This document shows positions 48,501-59,010 of a stretch of DNA of 64,000 bases, one piece after another. The notes under the pieces are model-generated. The model had not been told where the DNA came from. It made no database searches and worked only from the letters and a program-made list of their open reading frames with translations. The position numbers and the translations under genes are program-made. This DNA is from Purpureocillium takamizusanense (Eukaryota; Ascomycota; Sordariomycetes; Hypocreales; Ophiocordycipitaceae): assembly GCF_022605165.1 (NCBI RefSeq), contig NC_063069.1, positions 3,038,001-3,102,000 of the forward strand, read 5' to 3'. Within the stretch, counting starts at the first letter, position 1; each line of letters opens with the position of its first letter.

Positions 48501-49114
48501 AAAGGCGTCTACAGTACCTAGGCAACTTGTACCTGGATCTGAATCGCACATCTCGTCGCGAGCTTCTAGAAGCCTTCTTCTGTCTCTCTTGTTCCAGCTC
48601 ATCTTGGTTTGAGCGCAGCCGAGCACGTACTGATTGTACGCCAACATCGAGCAGCGGCCTCTGACAGCAGTCTAGCCGCCCGAATCGTCGTCGCGCGCCG
48701 GTTGTACCAGACCAAAACTGCGACCGCCGCTCCAGTTTTCCCCCCTGGCGTCGGCTTGTTGGTCCCCGGTTCGCCTCTACCATCTAAAATCCGAGGGTGC
48801 ACCGATTTGACTTACAAATGCATGCCAGGCCCGCTGCCCTCGAGCCTGCCCGCTGATACTACAAGACAAGGACGTCGCCTCGTGCCTGTCGTCGCCCGTC
48901 TTACAGCAGGCTGCTGCGTCGTGCGACCTCACTCACGCTGCCGCTGTCCGAAAGAAACAAGGTGACACGATCCCGACCCTGCTCTGCTCTGTTCTAGGAG
49001 CTTGTCGACCTCGCCAGTGCTGTGACACGCCGACACCAGCCAACCGGCCATCACCTCGCCTTCTCTTCCTCCCCTCTTCGGAGCAGCCTCGTGCGGCCCC
49101 CCCCGCCGCCCACC

Positions 49115-50224
49115 ATGGATATCGTGCTCGAGCTCACCGACACCTTCATTGCCGACTATGCCTACGCCTACTTTGCCCCTGCGCGTTCGGCCCCTTATGA
49201 CTTCCCCCACGCCACGACCGCCAATGCCTCGGCGCAGAGCTTCTCAACGTGGACCTACAAGCCTGCCACCAAGTTCCTTCAGGTCCAGCCCTCCCAGGCC
49301 GCTTACACCACCTCGATGCCTCGTGATGATCCGTTGCGCCAGCTCATAACCCTCTTTTGGATCACCTGGTGAGTTGTGGCAGGGTCTGCTAACGCTTCTC
49401 CCCCCCCCAAGTCTGACCGTCTTCCTCCCCCCAGGATCTTTGGTATCATAGTCTACTTCATCTTCGCCACGCTGTCATACTTCCTCATCTTCGATAAGCG
49501 CACTCTCGACCACCCCAGGTTCCTCAAGAACCAGATCTGGCTCGAAATCAGGCAGGCCAACAAGTCGATGCCCTTCATGGCCGTCTGCACCGCACCCCTT
49601 TTCCTCCTCGAGGTCCGCGGCTACGGCAATCTCTACGACACCACCGACGAGGGGCCCGGCATGTGGTACAACATTCTCCAGTTCCCGCTCTTCTTGCTTT
49701 TCACCGACTTCTGCATCTACTGGATCCACCGCTCCCTGCACCACCCCCTCGTTTACAAACACCTCCATAAGCCGCACCACAAATGGATTATGCCCACGCC
49801 CTACGCCAGTCATGCCTTCCACCCCTTGGACGGTTTCGCCCAGTCGCTACCCTACCACATCTTCCCCTTCATCTTCCCTTTCCAGAAGGTAGCCTACGTC
49901 TTCCTCTTCGTCTTTGTCAATTTCTGGTCCATTCTCATCCACGACGGTGAGTATCTCACCAACAACCCCGTCGTAAACGGTGCTGCCTGTCACTCGCTGC
50001 ACCACTCCCGCTTCGAGGTCAACTACGGCCAATTCTTCACGGCCTTTGACCGCCTCGGTGGCACCTACAGAATGCCCGAGGCGTGGATGTTCGAAAAGGA
50101 CAAGAAGATGTCCCAGAAGCAGTGGAAGAAGGAGTCGGTCACTGTCGACGAGTTCGTCAAGGAAATCGAGGGCGATGACGAGCGCACCTACGGTCCTGAT
50201 ATCGTCGCCAAGAAGACCAAGTAG
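49115..50224 (+). CDS. erg3: C-5 sterol desaturase (ERG3)
   Basis: ER membrane di-iron enzyme that introduces the C5-C6 double bond of ergosterol, using cytochrome b5 and oxygen. Two exons (49115-49368, 49435-50224) give 347 codons. The histidine boxes are all present: HRSLHH, then HKPHHKWIMPTPYASHAFHP, and HSLHHSRFEVNYGQ. Hydrophobic segments flank them (IFGIIVYFIFATLSYFLIF, ILQFPLFLLFTDFCIYWI, VAYVFLFVFVNFWSILI). The tail ends KKTK, a dilysine-like ER-retrieval signal. The intron has a GCTAAC branch site and a CCCCAG acceptor. The start has an ideal context (cccaccATGg). Ascomycetes often carry two ERG3 paralogs, so this may not be the only copy. Loss of this step is linked to azole tolerance in other fungi. 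Confidence 0.95.
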
Positions 50225-50851
50225 TTACTCTCACGGCACGTGACGATGTAGACCTTGGGGTCACATTGGGTCTTGAGTCGCGCCCGCAAGGCGTCACACT
50301 GATCGTCATCTGATATTGGGCATTCTGGCAGGCTTGCCTAGGCAGGAACCAACGACCACGGATCAAAGCCAATCTTTCATGTACATATATAGCATTGTCA
50401 GATCCCCGGAGGAAGTCTGGCCATGGTGCTGAGACTGTAGGGAGGCAGGATCACGGCGTTGTCATGAGATACGGAACCACTGCGATGACTTGTATATTCC
50501 ATAGCCGATTCAAACAGAGATGCTGACATCGCTCTTTGTCAGCTCTTAATACTAATACGCATTCCTGAACTCCGGCCTCATTACAAGTTGCAACGCTCCA
50601 TGAAGCAAATACGAAGTGATCTGGTTGACATGTAGGACGAATACATCAACCGCCACGAGAACTGGTGGGCTAGAACAGACAGAGGTAAGAAAAGCCGACG
50701 ACGAGCGACACGCGGTCTCGCCAATGAGAGTGTAAGCAGAATCGACACGGAGCCGTTGGGCTGCGCGATAGCAGGCGATGATGCGATGGCGAGGTAAGTG
50801 GTTCGCACATGGCTGGCGGCGTAAAGTACCCGACAGCAACCTGAACCGCGC
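50225..50851. other. Convergent 3' spacer
   Basis: About 630 bp between the stop codons of ERG3 and the DUF2015 gene. No gene is seen. Confidence 0.6.
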
Positions 50852-51238
50852 TTAGGAGAAGCTGACAAACTTGGGATCCCGTGGGCGGCCATCGGGGCCA
50901 ATGCCGTTTTGCTTGAAGCGGCTCTCCATGTAGGCCTTGCGCGCTTGGTCAAAGGTCATGCGCCTCTTCTTCATGAGCTTGAGGACCTCGGCCTTGCTCG
51001 CGTCGTCCAGACCCGCGCGGCTGTCACCCGCCTCCACGTTGCCGACCAGGTCAAAGTTACTGCTGGAAAGCCCGGCCTCGATGTCGCCAGCGAAGCTGCC
51101 CGGCAGCCGCGAGTATATATAGCCTGCGCCGGGCAGCCGAATTTCGGGGATGTGATGGCGCCAGTACGCGCGGGTGAAGAAGAGCGCCGTCGCGGTAACA
51201 ATGAAGAGTAAGGAGAGACTGAAGAGAATGTACGCCAT
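50852..51238 (-). CDS. DUF2015/UPF0357 small membrane-anchored protein
   Basis: Single exon of 128 codons. The N-terminus is one hydrophobic segment, MAYILFSLSLLFIVTATALFF, which could be a signal anchor. After it comes RAYWRHHIPEIRLPGAGYIYSRLPGSF, and then the conserved core DSRAGLDDASKAEVLKLMKK, RRMTFDQARKAYMESRFKQN and GIGPDGRPRDPKFVSFS. This core is the hallmark of the fungal UPF0357 family (yeast YCL012C type), whose function is unknown. A role at the ER or another internal membrane is only a guess from the anchor. The start is the first Met and gives the usual length. Divergent from the eL28 gene. Confidence 0.88.
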   Translation of the reverse strand: MAYILFSLSLLFIVTATALFFTRAYWRHHIPEIRLPGAGYIYSRLPGSFAGDIEAGLSSSNFDLVGNVEAGDSRAGLDDASKAEVLKLMKKRRMTFDQARKAYMESRFKQNGIGPDGRPRDPKFVSFS

Positions 51239-51953
51239 GATGAAAGTACGAGAACGGTGTGAGCCGGATAGCGGCTGTTGCGAGCGCGGCAGAGAGTGCG
51301 GTTGACGAGAGGATGGTCGGCTCGGGTTGGGACGACGGTTCTCCGACCGGGAGGCTCGGGGAGGCTTAGACGAGGTCGCCTCGGTGCGCAGGTCTGGTTG
51401 CTTCAGACGTGGCCGTCGTCGAGCGACCCGTTCATGGCAGGCACGAGGGGCCGCGCAAGGGAGTATGGCGAGTCGTTCTCGGTGGGCTGCTGGTGAAAGC
51501 GCTGCAGAACGTCAAGGGGTGAGAAGGGTCGCGGGTGTGTCTCGGAGCCCGTTCCCGCGTTCGACAGGAGCTGACGTGGGACTGCGGGCACTTACGCATA
51601 CGTAAGTACAGTATACGTGAAAGAGAGTGGCCACAGTACAGCCGCCCTGTCAACAGGCAACCTGGGCGCGGTGGAGCCACTGGCAGCCCCCCGGTACCTG
51701 GGAACCTCTCGGGCGCTCAGCCACACCTCGTTCGTCCCCCCGTCTGGCCCGCCATTCTCGCCGCATTCAATTAACGGCCATAGGCACTACCCGGAGCCCG
51801 CGACTCGGCACTAACCGGATCGCGATAGCTAAGCGAGCCCACACTTTGCGATTCCTAGGTCAATTTCGCGGCCCTCGAAGGACTCTCTTGGACGACTTTG
51901 AAGCTCGAGAAGCATCTGTTTTACGGCGTCGCAAACCACCGAAATCAGTCACA
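51239..51953. promoter_or_regulatory. Divergent promoter region, DUF2015 and eL28
   Basis: About 715 bp between the two start codons. It likely holds both promoters and the ribosomal-protein leader. No gene is seen. Confidence 0.5.
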
Positions 51954-52736
51954 ATGGCCTCCCCCGCGATCCCCAACATTTCCTCGGACCTCATCTGGGA
52001 GATTGTCCGTGAGTCGACCTGAACACCCGCCCGGGCGCGACCCGGAAAGTCACTGAAGGACGACCGGCATTGCTGAAACTGGGACTACGTGATAGGCAAC
52101 AACAACTCCTTCCTCGTCAAGAGCAACCGCAACGGCGGCGTCCAGTTCTCCCGGGACCCCCTGAACTTGACCAACAAGAACTCTCGCAAGGTACGCGCAT
52201 CTGGGAGCCGGAATTTTTTGGGGTCTGCGCCAGAGTGCTGACTGTTGGGCTCTACAGCATGCGGGCTTCGTCAACGACAAGGTATAACCGACCCCCCGAG
52301 ATCACGACGACATCGCCACAATGAGACAGAAAGACTAAATATCGAACCATCCAGGCCATCGGCGTTGTCCCCAACGAGAAGGGTGGCGTTACCGTGATCA
52401 GCAAGAAGACCTCGGCCGCCACGAAGCCGGCCCAGGCTTTCACCAAGACCACCTACGGCGGCAACAAGTCCAACCGCACGTGAGTACAAGGCTTGCTGCA
52501 TTGACCCGGCCTGCGAGAGAGGTCTATTCGAGCGAGCCGTACTGATGCGCCATGTCAAAACCAGGAGCTACAAGGCTGTTGCCAACCAGGCCGCCAGGTC
52601 CGGGTACCGAGGCGACCTGCGCTCGGCCGCCGTCGAGCGCGTTTCCGCCATCCGCCGCACCCAGCTGCCCGTCAAGGCCGACCCCGAGCCTAAGCTGCGC
52701 GGCAACAAGGCCAAGAAGGCCGCCGAGTCGTCCTAA
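51954..52736 (+). CDS. rpl28: 60S ribosomal protein eL28
   Basis: Large-subunit protein present in most eukaryotes and filamentous fungi but absent from budding yeast. Five exons (51954-52008, 52096-52190, 52258-52281, 52355-52479, 52565-52736) give 156 codons. The protein reads MASPAIPNISSDLIWEIV, RNNNSFLVKSNRNGGVQF, NLTNKNSRKHAGFVNDKAIG, VTVISKKTSAATKPAQAFTK, and the C-terminal KLRGNKAKKAAESS. The third exon is only 24 nt (HAGFVNDK), so automatic gene models may skip it. It is an even eight codons, so skipping would keep the frame. Introns are 67-87 bp. The first introns sit close to the start, as in other ribosomal-protein genes. Start context caATGg. Confidence 0.93.
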
Positions 52737-53523
52737 GCGCAAACAGCAGTAGGATAGGAAAGAGGGATGGGCCGTGTGGTGTGTGATGTCAAGGGGAGCC
52801 GGTGTCGTGGCAACACACAATGATGCAAACACATGTCTAGGTGACGGAGGATGAGAAGCATCAATCAACAGGTCTCTGGGTCATGGCTGGAGTTGGCATT
52901 TGATCTCAAAAAGAAACGCATATTTCGGGAAAGCCGCGCGCTCAGTGAGGTGTAGGAATGGAAATGATGTCTCGCAACCACACCGCACCGCCGGGGCCCC
53001 GTGAGTCAACGGCCACCGCGGTCAGGTGCATTCGTCCCTGGCCGTAATCGGTCGGAGGGTACCGGGTGTCAGGCAACGTGCTGCAGTACGGTACAGGATG
53101 TGAGTGAAGACGCTTGAAGCAGATGTTGGGCGGATGATCTCGGAACCCGGAGCGGCGCGCTATGGGGGACCGTGGTGGATCGGAGGTACGGCGTTGCGTG
53201 GCGGCGACAGCCGATGCAGGACGACACTTGAGCAGTAGATCTACAGACTCGCATGCCGGTCGAGACGCTTGGCCTGCCCATGGAAAGCATCTTGCCGGGC
53301 TGGTCGCGCGACTGCATCATCCGTATGTCCCATCGTCAGGGGAGAAGAGTGCATCGTCGAGTCTACGCCGCACCCGGATAGGTAGGACCGCACCGGCGCC
53401 ACGGATCAAGGTATGGAGGCACCTTGGTACTTAGTATAGATCGACTAGCAAGGCAAGTTATTGTGCTTGCTCGGACAATGCGCGCATTCGCGACGACTCG
53501 ACACACAGTTTTAGTCGGCAGTA

Positions 53524-53546
53524 GCCCCAGCCCCAGCCCCAGCCCG
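53524..53546. repeat. CCCCAG tandem repeat
   Basis: About four tandem CCCCAG units in non-coding DNA. Confidence 0.8.
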
Positions 53547-54190
53547 TGCTGACCCGGCGGGGGACGCGCTCGCCGTGGGAGCCTCGGGTGGAGGAGGGGC
53601 AGCTCGTCATCGTCACAAGCCGGCGGCCGTCTCGGTAGTCGGTCGGGAGAGCACGGGCGGCGGCAGCGGCCCGGAGAGCTGAGGAACCAACCTTAGTACT
53701 AACCTACTCATGGACCAGTACCTACAGTGTTCGTTTGTACTGTAGGAAAGGACCTCTGGAGAACTACTAAGGTAGGCAGGCTGGCCTGAACCAGGCCGTT
53801 CAGGGAGCTGCCCGGATTCACGGCGCCAAATTCGGACCTGGGGCATGACGATGACACTGCTGGGGGCTTTTTGTAGGGTGATTAATTTTGGGTTTCTATA
53901 GTTCTGGCGGGCGAAGGACCAAAGCTGTGGCACAGGCAGCGTGGTGATGCGCCCACTGCCATTTCATTCACGAGAAATAGGGTCTGACACAGAGGGCGAT
54001 TCCGAAGCGCTTTAGTTTTGAGGATGTCACGAGCCATGCGGCGTGTCTCGCCTTTCTTTTGTGAAGCGCCAAAGGCCCGATTCACGGAGTAGGCGGTATA
54101 CCGTTCAAGACACTGGGCGGCCTGTCGCTGCTGTTGCCCGCTGTGCCTTCAATATGCCTTGAGGAACGATGGAAGGTTCCCAACGGATTT

Positions 54191-54535
54191 CTATTCGCCC
54201 CAGTCCTCGTCGCGCGCCCCAGCACCCTCCTCCCTTCTCTTTCTGTTCTCTGGGTCGGCCAGATCTGACAAGATAAAATTGCCTTCCAGCTCGCCAATCA
54301 ATAAAATCGCCCTGTCTGACTGGTTCCTGCCATTTCTCTCGCTCGCATTGCTGTCATGTAGGTCCTCTACATTGTGAGCAGTCACGAGGCCGGAGCGACT
54401 GCCGGCTGGTACCTCGAAGCCAGCTCCAGGAGGCCAAGCCGATGCCTTGTCTGAAGGTGAAGAAATAAGACTGCTGAAGACTTTGTTCCTCAAGGCCCAG
54501 TATGCAAAGGCAGAGCTGCTTGCATTCCTCTGCAA
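54191..54535 (-). other. Unassigned open frame of 114 codons
   Basis: This minus-strand frame (ending EEGAGARDEDWGE) has a more natural composition than the chance frames elsewhere. It contains blocks such as GLVTAHNVEDLHDSNASERN and AILLIGELEGNFILSDLADP. I recognise no family. Neighbouring minus-strand frames (53882-54085, 54082-54297) could be further exons or decayed pieces. It may be an exon of an unknown gene, a relic, or chance. Confidence 0.25.
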
Positions 54536-54691
54536 GCCGTTGGATAGTTAGTCCATAGACCTCGATTCAACCAGCGCGGATCAATTTCATGCACTCGGGA
54601 CGATCACATATCATGGATCCGATTGGGCAGTTAATTCCGAGCCGTCTAGGCCCCCTCGCTCTCTCGCTGCCCTCGATCCGAATGTAGTGCT

Positions 54692-54790
54692 TCCATGTCA
54701 TGCTCGACCAGGCCATGCCATGTCATGGCCTGTCACGCCATTCAATTCTTTCTCTTATCTTCTCTCTGTTATGCCATGTCATGTCATACC
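54692..54790. repeat. CATGTCATG-rich stretch
   Basis: Repeated CCATGTCATG/CATGCCATG words flank a pyrimidine tract, giving short inverted and direct repeats. Non-coding. Confidence 0.7.
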
Positions 54791-55336
54791 ATCTGCTGTA
54801 AGTGACGCCGACCGATTCGTGTTGGAATAGTAGGACCCGATATACGGCCGATTGCATCGCCGAAACGTCAAGCCCCCAACATTCGAAGAATATGTCAAAT
54901 CATGTTCAAGCTTTTCTGGGTCAGTCGTTGCCACAGTCGGTCAGGGTGTCTATTTCCGTCGAGCTCAAGCCCACCAGGTCGGGCTGTCTATGCATGTGGG
55001 TAGGGTTGGTAGGGACTGACGTGTGGGCCCCCTTCTCCCCGTGTTAGCTGGTTGCCTTATATATGCTATGGGTATAAGATATTTGACGTATCGTTCAGTC
55101 TTAGGCGCCAAGCTCCGTTTTCACCTGAACGTCTTGGCTGCTGTATGCGCGTATTAGTGTTAAGAAGAATTGAGCAGGTTTGAATGTTTGATTTCTCGGT
55201 ATATAAAGGTCTGGTCGAAGAGGGCCGTTGACGATGGTGACGACCTGTTGGAGCACCGCTACAGCAATACACTCTCTTGTTCCTTTCTCAAGAAAGAAAA
55301 CACATAAATTCGGCAACAACACCAACATCAACAATC

Positions 55337-56113
55337 ATGCAGATCTTCGGAAAGCTAACCGCCGTGGCTCTCGTGCTGCTGTTCGCCGGCTCGTCGGTCG
55401 GGACACCCGTCCCCGGCGCCGGCGAAAGCAGCATGCGTGGTAACGGCCGCGATTACGGTGGCAAGTACGCGTCGTCGAGCTCTAGGGAAGGACGTGTGGG
55501 TGGCAGTGGCGCCTTCGGCGGTAACTCAGCAAGCCAGGCTTGGAACACCCCGGCCCAGGCAAGCAAGAGTACACCTAGCAATGACAAAGACGGCGGCCTT
55601 AACCAGTTCAAATGGTACCCGAATCCCAACTCGAGATTTTACGACCCGAAGAAATACCCGAACCAGAGGGGTACCCCGACTACACCTACAAAGGAAGAAC
55701 TTGACAAAGCGAGATATTACGGTCCGTCCTCCACGCGACGGGCAGTTCCGGATGACAAGGACAGCGCTGGCCATGCAAGGAAGCGAAGCCAACCGCCAGG
55801 CAAGGACAAGTACAATCAGGGCTGGAACTCTAATCCCTGGGGCAGCTACGCGTCGGGATCAAAGGCTTACAAGTCCCCGAGCGAGCCCAAGGGAGGTATG
55901 CCTGTCAGGTCGGGGAACAGCAAGGATGAGCAGCGCATATACGACCCGAAAAGCGAGCGACAGTACAAATCGCCTAGGGCCATTTCTTCGCCCAATGCTG
56001 CCAAGCAGAGGAAGCGAGACGAGACCAACGCCTCAAAGCCCGAGGCAGTCGTGCCTGAATTGGACAAAGATGTCGCGGACAAGTCGGGCTTGCATCCGGA
56101 GACCTCCCAGTAA
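55337..56113 (+). CDS. Cysteine-free candidate secreted protein with dibasic sites
   Basis: Single exon of 258 codons, family not recognised. Residues 1-22, MQIFGKLTAVALVLLFAGSS and VG, look like a signal peptide. The mature part is basic, rich in Ser, Pro, Lys, Arg, Tyr and Asn, predicted disordered, and has no cysteine. Dibasic Kex2-type sites occur at residues 134-135 (STRRAV), 149-150 (ARKRSQ) and 226-227 (QRKRDE). A short motif is repeated: FYDPKK near 101 and IYDPKS near 201. Gly/Ser/Asn-rich blocks fill the first third. The protein could be a cell-wall or extracellular matrix protein, a host-interaction effector, or a precursor of peptides. No modifying enzyme genes lie nearby. The start has a run of A before it (acaatcATGc). 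Confidence 0.75.
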   Translation: MQIFGKLTAVALVLLFAGSSVGTPVPGAGESSMRGNGRDYGGKYASSSSREGRVGGSGAFGGNSASQAWNTPAQASKSTPSNDKDGGLNQFKWYPNPNSRFYDPKKYPNQRGTPTTPTKEELDKARYYGPSSTRRAVPDDKDSAGHARKRSQPPGKDKYNQGWNSNPWGSYASGSKAYKSPSEPKGGMPVRSGNSKDEQRIYDPKSERQYKSPRAISSPNAAKQRKRDETNASKPEAVVPELDKDVADKSGLHPETSQ

Positions 56114-57197
56114 CTTGTCGACCCCAACGGAACGCGCATCGTGGACCGACCTGGGGCGCGGCATGAGTGATGGAAGCTGTGCGCGGGACCGGGAATATAC
56201 CTAAGTACGTATACTGTATACTGTACAGTATGTCATATACTGGGCTGGATGCGGAACCGACCGGAGTGGCTCCAGTACATGTACGTACTAGGTAGTACAA
56301 AGTAGTCCGTCAGCACAATGACAAGACAACAAGCTCACTCTGCTTCGCGCATACATGGTTCCATGGCCGTCTCACGGCACCTGTAATAGTGTGAATGAAA
56401 TTGCATGAGGGCTTGAGGCGAGGTACTTCGTATATATAGGTAGTCAAAGCCCAGACTGAAGAATCACTTGCAACTTACTGACACTTTTTCTGGTTGGATT
56501 ATCCATATTACTATTAGCAGCTGTCGTGGCTTGTGCGAGTTGCGGGCTGGGTGGGGGGCTTCTGCAGCGGGCGGCGTGCCGGCGTGTGCCAGCATCCGGG
56601 CACTGGAATTGCTCATCCTGAGTACATAGAAGGCGCCTGCAGTGCAAACGCAGCCCGGAATGCGTGCAGTCGCAACGACAGATAGGTAAGGTAAGGAGGC
56701 GCCATAGGTAGCCTGACCTCGCCTGCACCTACCATTACCTACCTGTAATTATTAGCCTCAATCCTCCGATTGGCGGCCCGGCCGCTGCCTTAGTACGCAG
56801 GTTGCCCCTCCTTCCTCGGCCGCCCTGCCCCTGCCCCTCCATGTGCCTGCTGCCCCTGCCCCTCCAAAACCGCGCGTCGGGACGTGGACGCGGGGAGCTG
56901 CTGGCGCACTGCAGTGAGCAATCCAAACAGGTTCGGTCGGGTGCCTCCACTCGCTGTGCTGTCCGAGCACTGGCACCCTCCTCGCGTCTTCCCGGGGCCC
57001 TTTCTTCTGCGACGCTCTCCCACCACCTCCCTTCCTCTCCTCCGATCTCAGTTCCTCGATTCTCCCTCCTCCCTCTCCTCCTCCTCCTCCTCCTCCCACT
57101 CCAAGAAACACTCGTCCATCGGCATCCTAGCCTCCCGCTCCCGCCACACAACTATCAAGAACTCTCGACATCCCCTCCCTCCCTCCCATCCATCAAA
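56114..57197. promoter_or_regulatory. Spacer before malate dehydrogenase
   Basis: About 1.1 kb. The first half is the 3' end of the secreted protein gene. The last 220 bp (57000-57190) are strongly pyrimidine-rich (CTCCTCC runs), typical of the leader of a highly expressed fungal gene. Confidence 0.55.
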
Positions 57198-58661
57198 ATG
57201 GTCAAAGCTGGTATGCCAGATGCTGCCCCTCAACCCCGCACTCTACCCGTGTCCTGCCTGGTACCGAGCTACCTACCTACTTGATCTGCCTCACACAATT
57301 GCTGCGCTGACAAACTTCGTGACGTAGTTGTTGCTGGTGCCTCTGGCGGCATTGGCCAGGTTCGTTCTTCCCAGCTGCCCCCCTACTTTCCTCGCTCTCT
57401 CACTTGTCCTTCGTGCTGGCTGACTTGATGTTCCTGCTGTCTGCAGCCTCTTTCGCTGCTTTTGAAGAACAGCCCTCTCATTGACGAGCTGGCTCTCTAC
57501 GATGTCGTCAACACCCCCGGCGTCGCTTCCGACCTGTCACACATCTCCTCGCCCGCGGTAAGTAGAGCTCTACTGACACTCACCTTTGTCAATTCTCGTC
57601 TGACCACCTTGGCCCGCAGAAAGTCACGGGCTATCTTCCCAAGGATGACGGTGCCAAGTCCGCCTTCAAGGATGCCGACATCATCGTCATCCCTGCTGGC
57701 ATCCCCCGTAAGCTACAGCCCTGAAGACCTCCCACACGGAGTTCTCGCTGCGTCCTTTGCGTCCACTGCTGACACACCAATCCCGGCAAAGGCAAGCCCG
57801 GCATGACCCGTGATGACCTGTTCAACATCAACGCCGGCATTGTCAAGGGCTTGATCGAGACCGCCGCCGAGGTCGCCCCTAAGGCGTTTATTCTGGTCAT
57901 CTCCAACCCGGTCAACTCGACGGTCCCTATCTCCGCCGAGGTTCTTAAGGCCAAGAAGGTCTTCAACGCCCAGCGCCTGTTCGGTGTCACCACGCTTGAC
58001 ATCGTCCGCGCCGAGACGTTTGTCAGCGAGATCACCGGCCAGTCCGAGCCCCAGAAGCAGACCATCCCCGTCATTGGTGGTCACTCTGGTGAGACCATTG
58101 TCCCTCTCTTCAGCAAGGCCTCCCCTGCCGTCAAGATCCCCGACGACAAGTACGACGCTCTTGTCAACCGCGTCCAGTTCGGCGGTGACGAGGTTGTCAA
58201 GGCCAAGGACGGCGCTGGTTCGGCTACTCTCTCTATGGCCTATGCCGGCTTCCGGTCAGTTCGCCAGTCACTCTCCAAGTGTCCAATTGCAACGCTCAGT
58301 CAGCTGATTATTCTGTAGATTTGCCGAGAAGGTCCTTCGTGCCGTCAAGGGCGAAAAGGGTCTGGTCGAGCCTAGCTACGTCTACCTCCCGGGTGTTCCC
58401 GGCGGCGAGGCCATCGCCAAGGAGACCGGCTGCGACTTCTTCTCCGTCCCCATTGAGCTCGGAGTAAGCACAAAGACCCCCCTTGCTTGAACTCGAACAC
58501 GCGTCTAACAATGAGTCCAGCCCAACGGTGCCGAGAAGGCCAACAACCCCTTGGAGGGCATCACCGACAAGGAGAAGGCGCTTCTGCAGAAGGCTGTCGA
58601 GGGCCTCAAGGGCAACATCAAGAAGGGCATCGACTTCGCCCACAACCCGCCCCAAAAGTGA
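57198..58661 (+). CDS. mdh1: Malate dehydrogenase, cytosolic type
   Basis: NAD-dependent interconversion of malate and oxaloacetate. Seven exons (57198-57210, 57328-57359, 57447-57557, 57620-57707, 57792-58254, 58319-58463, 58521-58661) give 330 codons. The N-terminus [20 protein letters not shown] begins directly with the NAD Rossmann motif and lacks a mitochondrial presequence, so a cytosolic (or peroxisomal) form is inferred. Conserved sites: [20 protein letters not shown] with the substrate arginine, [21 protein letters not shown], and the catalytic histidine in [16 protein letters not shown]. The end is [16 protein letters not shown], with no clear PTS1 signal. The first two exons are only 13 and 32 nt, so the true start is easily missed. 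Introns (62-117 bp) and the C/T-rich leader fit a highly expressed gene. The symbol is only a guess at the naming. Confidence 0.95.
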
Positions 58662-59010
58662 ACACTTTCCCCGGTTCCCCCAAGGAGCAGTTGAGTGGGT
58701 GCAGCAAGCCTGTCTTGAATGCAATAGCTATCACGCTAGGCTTAATATATGAATGACGCTCATGTTGCTGATCATGGAATCTCTCGACAGGCTGTGAAGC
58801 CGTGCCCTCGAATCTCCACCCTAAGGATCATAACCGCGGCCTGATCAATGACAGCCTCGTTTTTGTTCGACTTCGGCGGTCCGGATGGCCAAGTACGGGT
58901 AGTTGTGCAGGAATCACGGGACCAATCCCGCGCGCCCGTGGGCAGGGACCACTAGACTATATAGGCGGCAGTGGCGCCATGGATGACATTTAGTTGTACA
59001 TGCCGGGGTT
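58662..59010. other. Convergent 3' spacer
   Basis: About 350 bp between the stop codons of malate dehydrogenase and TRS33. No gene is seen. Confidence 0.6.

Larger units (their letters stand above)
42796..49114. promoter_or_regulatory. Divergent region of 6.3 kb between TUP1 and ERG3
   Basis: The longest non-coding stretch flanked by genes here. The first 650 bp are pyrimidine-rich on the minus strand and probably form the TUP1 leader. 43400-44300 is G/C-repetitive with GGTGG and CACC words. 44686-44727 has CCG and CAG tracts, 45495-45518 a GT tract, and 47040-47700 is rich in TACCTAGGTA words. The last 150 bp before 49115 are C/T-rich and form the ERG3 leader. No coding gene is supported; the regulatory role is inference. 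Confidence 0.5.
52737..55336. other. Gap of 2.6 kb
   Basis: No gene is firmly supported. It contains a CCCCAG tandem repeat (53524-53546), an unassigned minus-strand open frame (54191-54535) and a CATGTCATG-rich stretch (54690-54790). From about 53880 the composition is closer to balanced than in the flanks. The last 120 bp are the probable promoter and leader of the secreted protein gene. Confidence 0.5.

Noticed and set aside
55337..56113. RiPP (ustiloxin-type) precursor
   Set aside because: The dibasic sites do not separate repeated identical cores, and no UstYa-like, tyrosinase or peptidase gene is in the window.
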